Shown here: positions 57,590-64,000 of the stretch, one piece after another
How the letters are laid out: each line of letters begins with the position of its first letter
Position numbering within the stretch: position 1 is the first letter of the stretch
Source: Hansschlegelia beijingensis
GTDB lineage: Bacteria > Pseudomonadota > Alphaproteobacteria > Rhizobiales > Methylopilaceae
DNA length: 64,000 nucleotides
Assembly (NCBI RefSeq): GCF_014196425.1
Contig: NZ_JACIDR010000002.1
Coordinates: 434,001-498,000, forward strand
Direction: 5' to 3'
The notes under the pieces: model-generated
Told to the model about the DNA's origin: nothing
Seen by the model: only the letters and a program-made list of their open reading frames with translations
Database searches by the model: none
Position numbers and translations under genes: made by a program

Positions 57590-59887
57590 TCAGCCGCCAA
57601 ACAGCTTCTTCAGGAAGCCGAGCGGCTCGCGGATCGGGTTCGGGGCGCGGCGCTCGCGGACCACATATTCCTCGCGCGGGTAGGAGCCGGCGTAGGGCTC
57701 CTCGTCGCGCGGCGGGCCCTGGCCGGGGCCGGTCTGGTAGACGTCGCCGGGCTGGCGATCGTCATAGCCGGCGACGCGCGGGCTCCAGTCGCCCGGCAGC
57801 GCCGCGACCTCCGCGCCCTCATGGGCGCGCGTCATGAAGCGGCTCCAGATCTCGACCGGCAATCCGCCGCCGGAGGCGTGCCGGGTCGGGCTGTTGTCGT
57901 CATTGCCGAGCCAGACGACCGTGACCATGCGGGACGTGTAGCCGACGAACCAGGCGTCGCGGAACTCCTGGCTGGTGCCCGTCTTGCCGGCGGCGGGCCA
58001 GCCGGCGAGCTTCGCCGAACGCGCCGTGCCGGAGCGCACCGTCTCCTGCAGCATCGCGTTCATCATGCCGACCCGCTCCGGATCGACGATCTCCTTCGGC
58101 GGCTCGACGCGGCGCTGGTAAAGCGACTCGCCGTCGGTCGTCCTGACCGAGCGCACCACATAGGGCTTGGCCTCGAAGCCGCCGTTCGCGAAGGGGGCGT
58201 AGGCGGCCGCAAGCTCGAGCGGGCTGACCTCCGAGGTGCCGAGCGCGATCGACGGGTTGGGCGCGAGCTGCGAGGTGATGCCGACGCGATGCGCGGTGTT
58301 CACGACGTTCTCGGGACCGACCTCGACGCCGAGCCGCACCGCGACCGTGTTGATCGACTGCGACAGCGCGCGGGTCAGCGTCATCGGGCCTTCGTAGCGG
58401 CGCGTGTAATTCTCGGGGTTCCAGCCCTTGAGCTGGACCGGCTCGTCGACCCGGATGGAGTCGGGGGTCAGTCCGAGCTCGAGCGCCGTGAGGTACACGA
58501 AGGGCTTGAACGCAGAGCCCGGCTGACGCCTGGCCTCGACGGCCCGGTTGAACTGGCTCTCGGCGTAGGATTTGCCGCCGACGAGCGCGCGCACCGCGCC
58601 GTCCGGCTCCATCGCCACCAGAACGCCCTGGCTGACCTTGAGCTTGCCGCCGCGCTTGGCGATGCCCTCGGCGAGATCGCGCTCCGCCTCGGCCTCGAGG
58701 GCGGTGTCGATCGTGGTCTCGACCACGAGGTCCTCGTCATAGAGGCCGACCAGCGAGTCGAGCTGGTCCATCACCCAGTCGGCCACATAGCCGACCGCCC
58801 CCTCGGGCTTGGGCAGCGGCGCGGGGGGCGAGGTGCGGAAGGCCGTCTGGGCCTGGTCGCGGGTGATGTAGCCCTCGTCCGCCATCGCCTGCAGCACGAG
58901 GTCGGCGCGCGCCCGCGCGGCCTCCGGATCGTGGCTCGGCGAGAGCCGCGACGGCGCCTTCACGAGGCCGGCCAGGATGGCCGCCTCGGTGATGTTCACC
59001 TTGCGGATCGACTTGCCGAAATAGCGCTGGGACGCCGCCTCCACGCCATAGGCGCCCGCGCCGAAATAGACGCGGTTGAGGTACATCTCAAGGATCTTCT
59101 GCTTGCCGAACTTGCGCTCCAGCCAGAACGCCAGCACGGCCTCCTGCACCTTGCGCTCGAGCGAGCGCGCGGGCGTCAGGAACAGGTTCTTGGCGAGCTG
59201 CTGGGTCAGCGTCGAGCCGCCCTGGGCGACCCCGCCGCGCTCGATGTTGGCCTTGAGCGCGCGCGCCAGTCCGAAGACGTCGACGCCCCAGTGGTCGTAG
59301 AAGCGCCTGTCCTCGATGGCGATGAACGCCTGGGGCACGAATTTCGGCATCTCCGACAGCGGCACGTTGGCGCCGCCGGTCTCGCCGCGGTTGGCGATCG
59401 GCTTGCCGTCCAGCGAGACGATCTGGACGTTCGGCGGCCGCTTCGGGATCTCGAGGTTCTGGATCGGCGGCAGGCGGGACGTGTAATAGGCCACGACGCC
59501 GCCCGCCCCGACCGCGCCGAACAGGCAGAGCGTCAGGGCGAGGGCCGCGAAGCGGCCGAGGAAGCTCCCCCGGCGACGGGGCCGACGGCTCGGCTCGCGG
59601 CGCTTGCGCGAAGGGCGGCTGCGGCCCATCACCCAGTCCCAGTACGAGGTTTTCTCACGCGGAGGGTCTCGCGGCGCGTCATCGTCCGGCGCCCCGAAGC
59701 CGGGCTCGCGGCGGCCGTCCCCGGGACGCGCGTCGAACAGCGGCTCGTCGCGCCGGGCGTTCGCCTCCGCTCGCGGAGCGGGTCCGCCGGTCGGGCGATC
59801 CTCCGGCGACAGACGCAGGTCCGGGGCGTCGGGCCGGACGTCGAAACGCGGCTCGCGTCGTTCCTCCCGCCCCCGTCCAATGCCCAT
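57590..59887 (-). CDS. mrcA: Class A penicillin-binding protein (PBP1A family)
   Basis: The 765-residue bifunctional enzyme polymerises and cross-links peptidoglycan. A long Arg/Pro/Asp-rich cytoplasmic tail of about 105 residues precedes the membrane anchor (about 110-135). The GT51 domain has IEDRRFYDHWGVD and QGGSTLTQQLAKNLFL. The transpeptidase domain shows the serine in PGSAFKPFVYL (near residue 458), SQSINT and KTGTSQEFRDAW. The sub-family is by overall similarity. The C-terminal 70 residues are Pro/Gly-rich and end in PLGFLKKLFGG. Confidence 0.92.
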   Translation of the reverse strand: MGIGRGREERREPRFDVRPDAPDLRLSPEDRPTGGPAPRAEANARRDEPLFDARPGDGRREPGFGAPDDDAPRDPPREKTSYWDWVMGRSRPSRKRREPSRRPRRRGSFLGRFAALALTLCLFGAVGAGGVVAYYTSRLPPIQNLEIPKRPPNVQIVSLDGKPIANRGETGGANVPLSEMPKFVPQAFIAIEDRRFYDHWGVDVFGLARALKANIERGGVAQGGSTLTQQLAKNLFLTPARSLERKVQEAVLAFWLERKFGKQKILEMYLNRVYFGAGAYGVEAASQRYFGKSIRKVNITEAAILAGLVKAPSRLSPSHDPEAARARADLVLQAMADEGYITRDQAQTAFRTSPPAPLPKPEGAVGYVADWVMDQLDSLVGLYDEDLVVETTIDTALEAEAERDLAEGIAKRGGKLKVSQGVLVAMEPDGAVRALVGGKSYAESQFNRAVEARRQPGSAFKPFVYLTALELGLTPDSIRVDEPVQLKGWNPENYTRRYEGPMTLTRALSQSINTVAVRLGVEVGPENVVNTAHRVGITSQLAPNPSIALGTSEVSPLELAAAYAPFANGGFEAKPYVVRSVRTTDGESLYQRRVEPPKEIVDPERVGMMNAMLQETVRSGTARSAKLAGWPAAGKTGTSQEFRDAWFVGYTSRMVTVVWLGNDDNSPTRHASGGGLPVEIWSRFMTRAHEGAEVAALPGDWSPRVAGYDDRQPGDVYQTGPGQGPPRDEEPYAGSYPREEYVVRERRAPNPIREPLGFLKKLFGG

Positions 59888-59988
59888 GTCGCCAGAACCT
59901 CGTCACGCCGCACGCCGCGGCCGCTCCCGGAGAGCGACCGTCCCATGTTCCATCGGTTGGACTTTGAATGCGGCAGGTTTAAGGGCCG

Positions 59989-60696
59989 TTACGGGCCCAA
60001 ACGTCCGCGGACCCCTTGGGTTCCGAGGCGTTTGGCGTCGCTCGCGGCCGCCTGCTTGTGCAGGTGGACGAAGAAAGCCGTTGCGAACAGAGGCGTGAGC
60101 AGGTTCGCGAACGGAATGACCGCGAGCCCGGCCACCATCAGCCCCCCGACGAACACCTTGCCCCTGTGACGGCGGCGCAACGCCGTCGCCTCCGCCTCGT
60201 CGCGGAAGCGCAGCGCGGCGAGCGAAAAATACTCGCGGCTGAGCAGGTAGCCGTTCACGCCGAGCCAGGCGACGAGGTTCACCCCCGGCACGAACAGCAG
60301 CACCAGCAGCAGCAGGTTCATGCCGAGCACGAGCAGCGCGAAGCGCGCCGACAGCAGCAGGCCGCGCCAGAACGGCAGGGCGACGCCCGGCGGATCGTTC
60401 GGGTAGTGCGTGCGCTCGACGTGGGCGGCGATGTCGTCGAGGAACAGACCCGCCACCATGGCGGTCACGGGCGTCACCAGGAACAGCAGCCCGAACGCGG
60501 CCCCGAGCCCCGCGACCAGATGCGCGATCCAGTTCGCGGTCGGGTTCGGCAGCGTGACGAGGCGGTCGGCGGCGGCCTGAAGCCCGAACCAGCCGAGCAC
60601 CAGCAGCGCGAGCGTGATGCCGATCGACTTCCACAGAACCGCGCGGAACTCGGGCGAGAAGGTCTGCCGCGCCGCCTTGATCGCCGCGTCCCACAT
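59989..60696 (-). CDS. EI24/CysZ-like membrane protein
   Basis: The 235-residue protein has four to five membrane segments. The N-terminus AIKAARQTFSPEFRAVLWKS, LLFLVTPVTAMVAGLFLDDI, AHVERTHYPNDPPGVALPF, and LLLVLLFVPGVNLVAWLGVN fit the EI24 domain family that includes the CysZ sulfate transporter. Whether it carries sulfate is inferred only from family name. It lies downstream of plsC by 10 bases and upstream of the PBP1A gene. Confidence 0.82.
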   Translation of the reverse strand: MWDAAIKAARQTFSPEFRAVLWKSIGITLALLVLGWFGLQAAADRLVTLPNPTANWIAHLVAGLGAAFGLLFLVTPVTAMVAGLFLDDIAAHVERTHYPNDPPGVALPFWRGLLLSARFALLVLGMNLLLLVLLFVPGVNLVAWLGVNGYLLSREYFSLAALRFRDEAEATALRRRHRGKVFVGGLMVAGLAVIPFANLLTPLFATAFFVHLHKQAAASDAKRLGTQGVRGRLGP

Positions 60697-60706
60697 CGCG
60701 CCGCCC

Positions 60707-61537
60707 TCAGGCCACGTCTTCAGCGGGGCGGGCGGGCTCCTCCGGCCGTCCCAGCAGGGCGGCGTTGGTCAGCCGGCGCACCTCGCGCTCGATCGTGGCG
60801 GCGAGCCGCTTGCGGTCGGTCGCCTGCTCCGCCGCGATCGGCTCGCCGAAGGTGACGGTCGCGTCGATCGCGCCGTCGCGCAGGATCGACCACAGGTGGC
60901 GCGGAAAGCCCATGTCGCCATACCAGGCCACGAACGGGCGCCCGAGCCGGCCGAGCGGCAGGCCGTTGCGATGGGTGTAGGCGATCGAGACCGGCTGGAC
61001 CCAGACGACGGCGGCCTCGCCGCTCGCCGCCAGCGCGTTCCGGGTGGCGCCGAGCAGCGCGGTCCGGAACGGCAGCACGCGGTTGCCGTCGCTGGACGTG
61101 CCCTCGGCGAACAGCACGACGGGCTGCCCGGCCGCCATGCGCTCCGCCATCTGGCGGTTGACGGCGGCGGTCGCGGTGCGGCGGGAGCGGTCGACGAAGA
61201 TCGAGCGCTGCAGCTTGGCGAGCTGGCCGAACACCGGCCAGTCCGCGATCTCGGACTTCGCCACGAAGCACATGCGGCAGACCGAGCCGAGCACCGGGAT
61301 GTCGAGCCAGGAGCAGTGGTTCGAGGCGATGAGCAGCGGCCGGGCGCTGGCGGGCGCGCCGATCACCCGCACCCGCATCCCCACGATGCGGAGGGCGAGG
61401 CGGTGGAACCGGAGCGGGATGGTCTCCGCCGATGGCCGGCCGAGGCGCAGCATCAGCATCTGGACGGGGGCGAGCGCCACGACCGCCACGATGAGCGCGA
61501 CCGCCGAAGCCGCCGCGCGGAGCCGCCTGTGCGCCAA
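60707..61537 (-). CDS. plsC: 1-acyl-sn-glycerol-3-phosphate acyltransferase (PlsC family)
   Basis: The 276-residue protein has an N-terminal membrane segment (VALIVAVVALAPVQMLMLRL), then the acyltransferase HX4D motif in SNHCSWLDIPVL and FAEGTSSDGN as the second conserved block. It may use lysophosphatidic acid or, as in some related bacteria, a lyso-lipid such as lyso-ornithine lipid; the sequence does not decide. The gene follows fur directly (two bases). The tsaB-rimI-fur-plsC order is common in Hyphomicrobiales. Confidence 0.9.
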   Translation of the reverse strand: MAHRRLRAAASAVALIVAVVALAPVQMLMLRLGRPSAETIPLRFHRLALRIVGMRVRVIGAPASARPLLIASNHCSWLDIPVLGSVCRMCFVAKSEIADWPVFGQLAKLQRSIFVDRSRRTATAAVNRQMAERMAAGQPVVLFAEGTSSDGNRVLPFRTALLGATRNALAASGEAAVVWVQPVSIAYTHRNGLPLGRLGRPFVAWYGDMGFPRHLWSILRDGAIDATVTFGEPIAAEQATDRKRLAATIEREVRRLTNAALLGRPEEPARPAEDVA

Positions 61538-61539
61538 GC

Positions 61540-61968
61540 TCAGCCCTCGTCGTCGAGCGGGATGGCGTAAAGCTCGAGCCGGTGATCGACGAGCCGGTAG
61601 CCCAGCCGGCGGGCGATCTCGGCCTGCAGCTCCTCGATGCCCTCGTCGCGGAACTCGATGATCTTGCCGCTTCTGAGGTCGATCAGATGGTCGTGGTGCT
61701 CGTCCGGCTGCGGCTCGTAGCGCGAGCGGCCGTCGCGGAAGTCGAGGCGCGCGATGATGCCTGCGTCCTCGAACAGCTTCACGGTGCGATAGACGGTCGA
61801 GATCGAGATCCGCGCGTCGATCGCGGAGGCGCGGCGATAGAGCTCCTCGACGTCCGGGTGGTCGTCCGCCTCGCCCACCACGCGGGCGATGACGCGGCGC
61901 TGCTCGGTCATCCGCATGCCCTTGGCGGCGCAGAGCTGCTCGATCGATTCGGTTTTCGGCGTGGACAC
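61540..61968 (-). CDS. fur: Fur family regulator (Mur/Fur type)
   Basis: The protein of about 142 residues has the Fur winged helix (GMRMTEQRRVIARVVGEADD and ISISTVYRTVKLFEDAGIIA) and the metal-binding HHDHLIDLRSGKIIEF motif. In Hyphomicrobiales the Fur protein next to rimI and plsC is usually the manganese-responsive Mur. GTG 61968 has GAGG upstream and gives STPKTESIEQLC, the usual N-terminus. A longer frame from 62058 would add 30 residues of unlikely sequence. Confidence 0.9.
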   Translation of the reverse strand: MSTPKTESIEQLCAAKGMRMTEQRRVIARVVGEADDHPDVEELYRRASAIDARISISTVYRTVKLFEDAGIIARLDFRDGRSRYEPQPDEHHDHLIDLRSGKIIEFRDEGIEELQAEIARRLGYRLVDHRLELYAIPLDDEG

Positions 61969-62062
61969 TTCGGGCCTCGTCCCCGGTCGTCTTGCGGCCC
62001 TCAAGGGCGACATGGCCATCGGGTCGCTTATAGGAGCGGCGCGCCGCGGCGTAAACACGTGC

Positions 62063-62560
62063 TCAGGGCAGCTCGAGCGCGAGCACCTTGGCGGCGCCGC
62101 GCGTTCCGTCGGCGCGCGCGTAATAGGCCGGCCGGCGGCCGACCTGTTCGAACCCGAAGCGCCGGTAGAGGGCGAGCGCGGCGGCGTTGTCCTCGTCGAC
62201 CTCGAGCACGATGCGGCGCACCCCGCGGCCGCAGAGCCTGCCGAGATGGTGGCTGAGAAGCGTCGCGCCGCCGCCGGCGCCGCGCCGCGCCTCCGCGACC
62301 GCGATCGACAGCACCTCGGCCTCGTCCTCCGCCACCCTGGACAGCGCGAAGCCGTAGGCGCGCTCGCGGCCCTCCCGCCGAAGCACGCAGCCGACCACCG
62401 CGCGGTCGTTCAGCAGCGCGTCCATCTCGTCGACGGTCCAGCCGCGGGCGAAGGCCGCCCGATGAAGCTCCGACAGCTCGTCAGCGTCGCCGGCGTCGGC
62501 GTCCTCGACCGCCCAGGCGGCGGAGCGTGACAGGTAGGCGTCCCAGAACCACCAGTACAT
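62063..62560 (-). CDS. rimI: Ribosomal-protein-alanine N-acetyltransferase RimI-like
   Basis: The protein of about 165 residues is a GNAT enzyme: FARGWTVDEMDALL, YGFALSRVAEDEAEVLSIAV, RRGAGGGATLL and LEVDEDNAAALALYRRFGFE, then RRPAYYARADG with the conserved tyrosine. RimI acetylates ribosomal protein S18, though paralogues are hard to separate. The start may be ATG 62560 or GTG 62575, the latter overlapping the tsaB stop (GTGA). Its neighbour tsaB supports the name. Confidence 0.86.
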   Translation of the reverse strand: MYWWFWDAYLSRSAAWAVEDADAGDADELSELHRAAFARGWTVDEMDALLNDRAVVGCVLRREGRERAYGFALSRVAEDEAEVLSIAVAEARRGAGGGATLLSHHLGRLCGRGVRRIVLEVDEDNAAALALYRRFGFEQVGRRPAYYARADGTRGAAKVLALELP

Positions 62561-62571
62561 CGACGTCCCGT

Positions 62572-63249
62572 TCACCGGCGCGCGATCCGGCCCCCCTGCT
62601 GCGGATGCGCGTCCGCCGCCTTGAGGTAAAGCGGACGCGGCGGCTGGTCGGCAGGATCGCACGCGGCTCCGAGTCGCGCGACCCAGACCGGCTCCGGCGC
62701 CTCGTGTCGCGCATGAGCCTTTCGGATCAGGGGGTCCTGCGCGGCGGCGATCACGAGGTCCGCGCCGGAGCCGACCACCAGGGCCGGACCCTCTCCGAGC
62801 GCGCGGGCGGCCTCGCGCGCGTCGATCAGCCGGGGCGAGACGAGGGAGCGGCCGTCGCCCGCGAAAGCCTGGAAGAACACCCGGCCGTGCCGGGCGTCGA
62901 TCGCGGCCGCGACCGGCGTCGCGCCGTCGCCGCCGTCGAGCACGGGCGCGGCGAGCGCCGACAGCGTGGTGACGCCGACCACCGGCAGGTCCGCGCCGAG
63001 GCCGATCGCCCGCGCGCAGGCGAGCCCCACCCTCAGCCCCGTGAAGCTGCCCGGGCCGACGGTCACCACGACGCGTTCGACCCCGGCGAGGCCGCCGGCG
63101 GCGTCCAGAACGCGCTTCACCTCCGGCATCAGCGCCTCGGCGTGGCCGCGCTCCATCGGAAGCGAGGCGACATGGCCCGCGCCGCTCGCCGTATCAACGA
63201 CGGCGGCCGAGCAGGCTCCGAGGGCGGTGTCGATCGCTAGCACGCGCAT
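62572..63249 (-). CDS. tsaB: tRNA threonylcarbamoyladenosine biosynthesis protein TsaB
   Basis: The 225-residue ASKHA-fold protein starts MRVLAIDTALGACSAAVVD and has VTVGPGSFTGLRVGLACARA, the hallmark of TsaB. It joins TsaD and TsaE to make the t6A37 base of tRNAs. PERDARHGRVFF-like IDARHGRVFFQAF is also present. Its stop overlaps the possible GTG start of rimI. It is the first gene of the tsaB-rimI-fur-plsC set. Confidence 0.95.
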   Translation of the reverse strand: MRVLAIDTALGACSAAVVDTASGAGHVASLPMERGHAEALMPEVKRVLDAAGGLAGVERVVVTVGPGSFTGLRVGLACARAIGLGADLPVVGVTTLSALAAPVLDGGDGATPVAAAIDARHGRVFFQAFAGDGRSLVSPRLIDAREAARALGEGPALVVGSGADLVIAAAQDPLIRKAHARHEAPEPVWVARLGAACDPADQPPRPLYLKAADAHPQQGGRIARR

Positions 63250-63302
63250 GTCGGCTGAGTAGCAGGTTTCGGGCGGAGCAGAAGCCGCCGCGCCGCTTCG
63301 CC

Positions 63303-63905
63303 TCAGACGATCTTGCAGAACTCATCGAAGTCGGGCCGCGGCAGGCGGTCCTTGAAGCCCTGTCCGTCGCCATAGCCCAGGTTGACGAGGAAGTTCGTCC
63401 GGAACGTCGTGCCGGCGAAGAAGGCCTCGTCGACCTTCTGCTTGTCGAAGCCCGACATCGGGCCGCAGTCGAGCCCCAGCGCCCGCGCCGCGAGGATCAG
63501 GTAGCCGCCCATCAGCGAGCCGTTGCGGAAGGCGGTCTCCTCGATCAGCGCCTGGTCGCCCTCGAACCAGCTCTTGGCGTCCACATGCGGGAAGAAGCGC
63601 GGCAGATTGTCGAGCCACCGCATGTCATGGGCGACGATCGCCGTGACGGGCGCGGCCATGGTCTTGTCACGGTTGTTGGCCGACAGCGCGGGCTTGAGCT
63701 TCTCCTTGCCCTCCTGCGAGGTCACGAACACGAAGCGGCCCGGCAGGCCGTTGGCGCTGGTGGGCCCCATCTTCACCAGCTCGAACAACGCCCGGAGCGT
63801 CGTGTCCGAGACCGGCTCCGGCCGGAACGAATTGTGCGTGCGGGCGGCGCGGAACAGCGTGTCGAGGGCGGCGTCGTCGATCGGCGCGCGATGGGGTCCG
63901 GTCAA
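63303..63905 (-). CDS. Malonic semialdehyde reductase-like nitroreductase (RutE/HadB type)
   Basis: The 200-residue FMN-dependent protein has [65 protein letters not shown] and [16 protein letters not shown]. This pattern separates the RutE group from ordinary nitroreductases. RutE reduces malonic semialdehyde in pyrimidine breakdown, but no other rut genes are near, so a general reductase role is possible. It is the first gene in the minus-strand run before tsaB, 53 bases away. Confidence 0.88.
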   Translation of the reverse strand: MTGPHRAPIDDAALDTLFRAARTHNSFRPEPVSDTTLRALFELVKMGPTSANGLPGRFVFVTSQEGKEKLKPALSANNRDKTMAAPVTAIVAHDMRWLDNLPRFFPHVDAKSWFEGDQALIEETAFRNGSLMGGYLILAARALGLDCGPMSGFDKQKVDEAFFAGTTFRTNFLVNLGYGDGQGFKDRLPRPDFDEFCKIV

Positions 63906-63971
63906 TGGTTCGTCCTTGGGCTGAATCAGGCGGGCGGCAGACTAGCAGGGAGGGCGCGCGAAAGGCGCCTG

Positions 63972-64000
63972 TCAGATCGTGTCCACGACGCCGCCGTCGA
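63972..64000 (-). CDS. C-terminal end of a possible short-chain dehydrogenase
   Basis: A minus-strand frame entering from the right edge ends at the stop 63972-63974 and encodes DGGVVDTI. Ending in DGG and a short hydrophobic tail is common in short-chain dehydrogenase/reductases. Only eight codons are visible, so this is a weak call. The 65 bases between it and the nitroreductase fit a gene boundary. Confidence 0.3.

Overview
The window is gene-dense chromosomal DNA of high G+C content with very short intergenic gaps. It reads as an alphaproteobacterium of the order Hyphomicrobiales (Rhizobiales). The main grounds are the chain mnmE-mnmG-rsmG-parA-parB facing holA, the chain yihA-yidC-rnpA-rpmH, the set tsaB-rimI-fur-plsC, an IalB-family protein, the TIGR02302 protein, a fused circularly permuted ATP-grasp/alpha-E protein, and crotonyl-CoA carboxylase/reductase (ethylmalonyl-CoA pathway). 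The genus is not resolved. Two parS sites and the parAB genes suggest that the replication origin is not far away on the chromosome.

1-5 kb holds the end of ybaB, then recR, rmuC (opposite strand), def-fmt-truA and ialB. 5-15 kb holds a quinone oxidoreductase, a TlpA-type thioredoxin, argH-(lptM-like lipoprotein)-lysA, the large TIGR02302 membrane protein, gamma-glutamyltransferase and a TadD-like TPR lipoprotein. 15-25 kb holds pyrE, two small enzymes, trmD-rplS with a clear terminator, rlmN, a TetR regulator with a perfect operator-like palindrome, an L,D-transpeptidase and the DUF255/YyaL protein. 24.5-31.4 kb is the tRNA-modification and chromosome-partition locus. 31.4-33.6 kb holds panD overlapping ccr, then a GlsB-type membrane protein.

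33.6-34.8 kb is the only long stretch without a supported gene. It is filled with palindromic repeats in both orientations and with REP-like hairpins. 34.8-38.2 kb is yihA-yidC-rnpA-rpmH, with a good promoter and an early terminator-like hairpin in the rpmH leader. A histidine kinase, tRNA-Arg(ACG) and an aldo/keto reductase follow. 41.2-43.9 kb is a metal (probably zinc) ABC uptake operon behind a Zur-like AT-rich box, beginning with a 41-residue membrane peptide.

45.2-53.2 kb is the most interesting part. It contains a zinc-ribbon metallopeptidase diverging from a three-gene operon: a transglutaminase-like/DUF2126 protein, a fused circularly permuted ATP-grasp/alpha-E protein, and a second transglutaminase-like protein. 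In outline this is a peptide or amide ligase with papain-like and metallo-type peptidases, and its substrate is not known. A membrane GT-C-type glycosyltransferase candidate lies beside it. 53.2-64 kb, all on the minus strand, holds typA, a sulfotransferase-like protein, argG, a class A penicillin-binding protein, a CysZ-like protein, plsC-fur-rimI-tsaB, a nitroreductase of the RutE type, and the very end of what may be a short-chain dehydrogenase.

Start codons were chosen by eye from family alignment memory, ribosome-binding sites and overlap with neighbours. Several differ from the longest possible reading frame, as noted in each entry.
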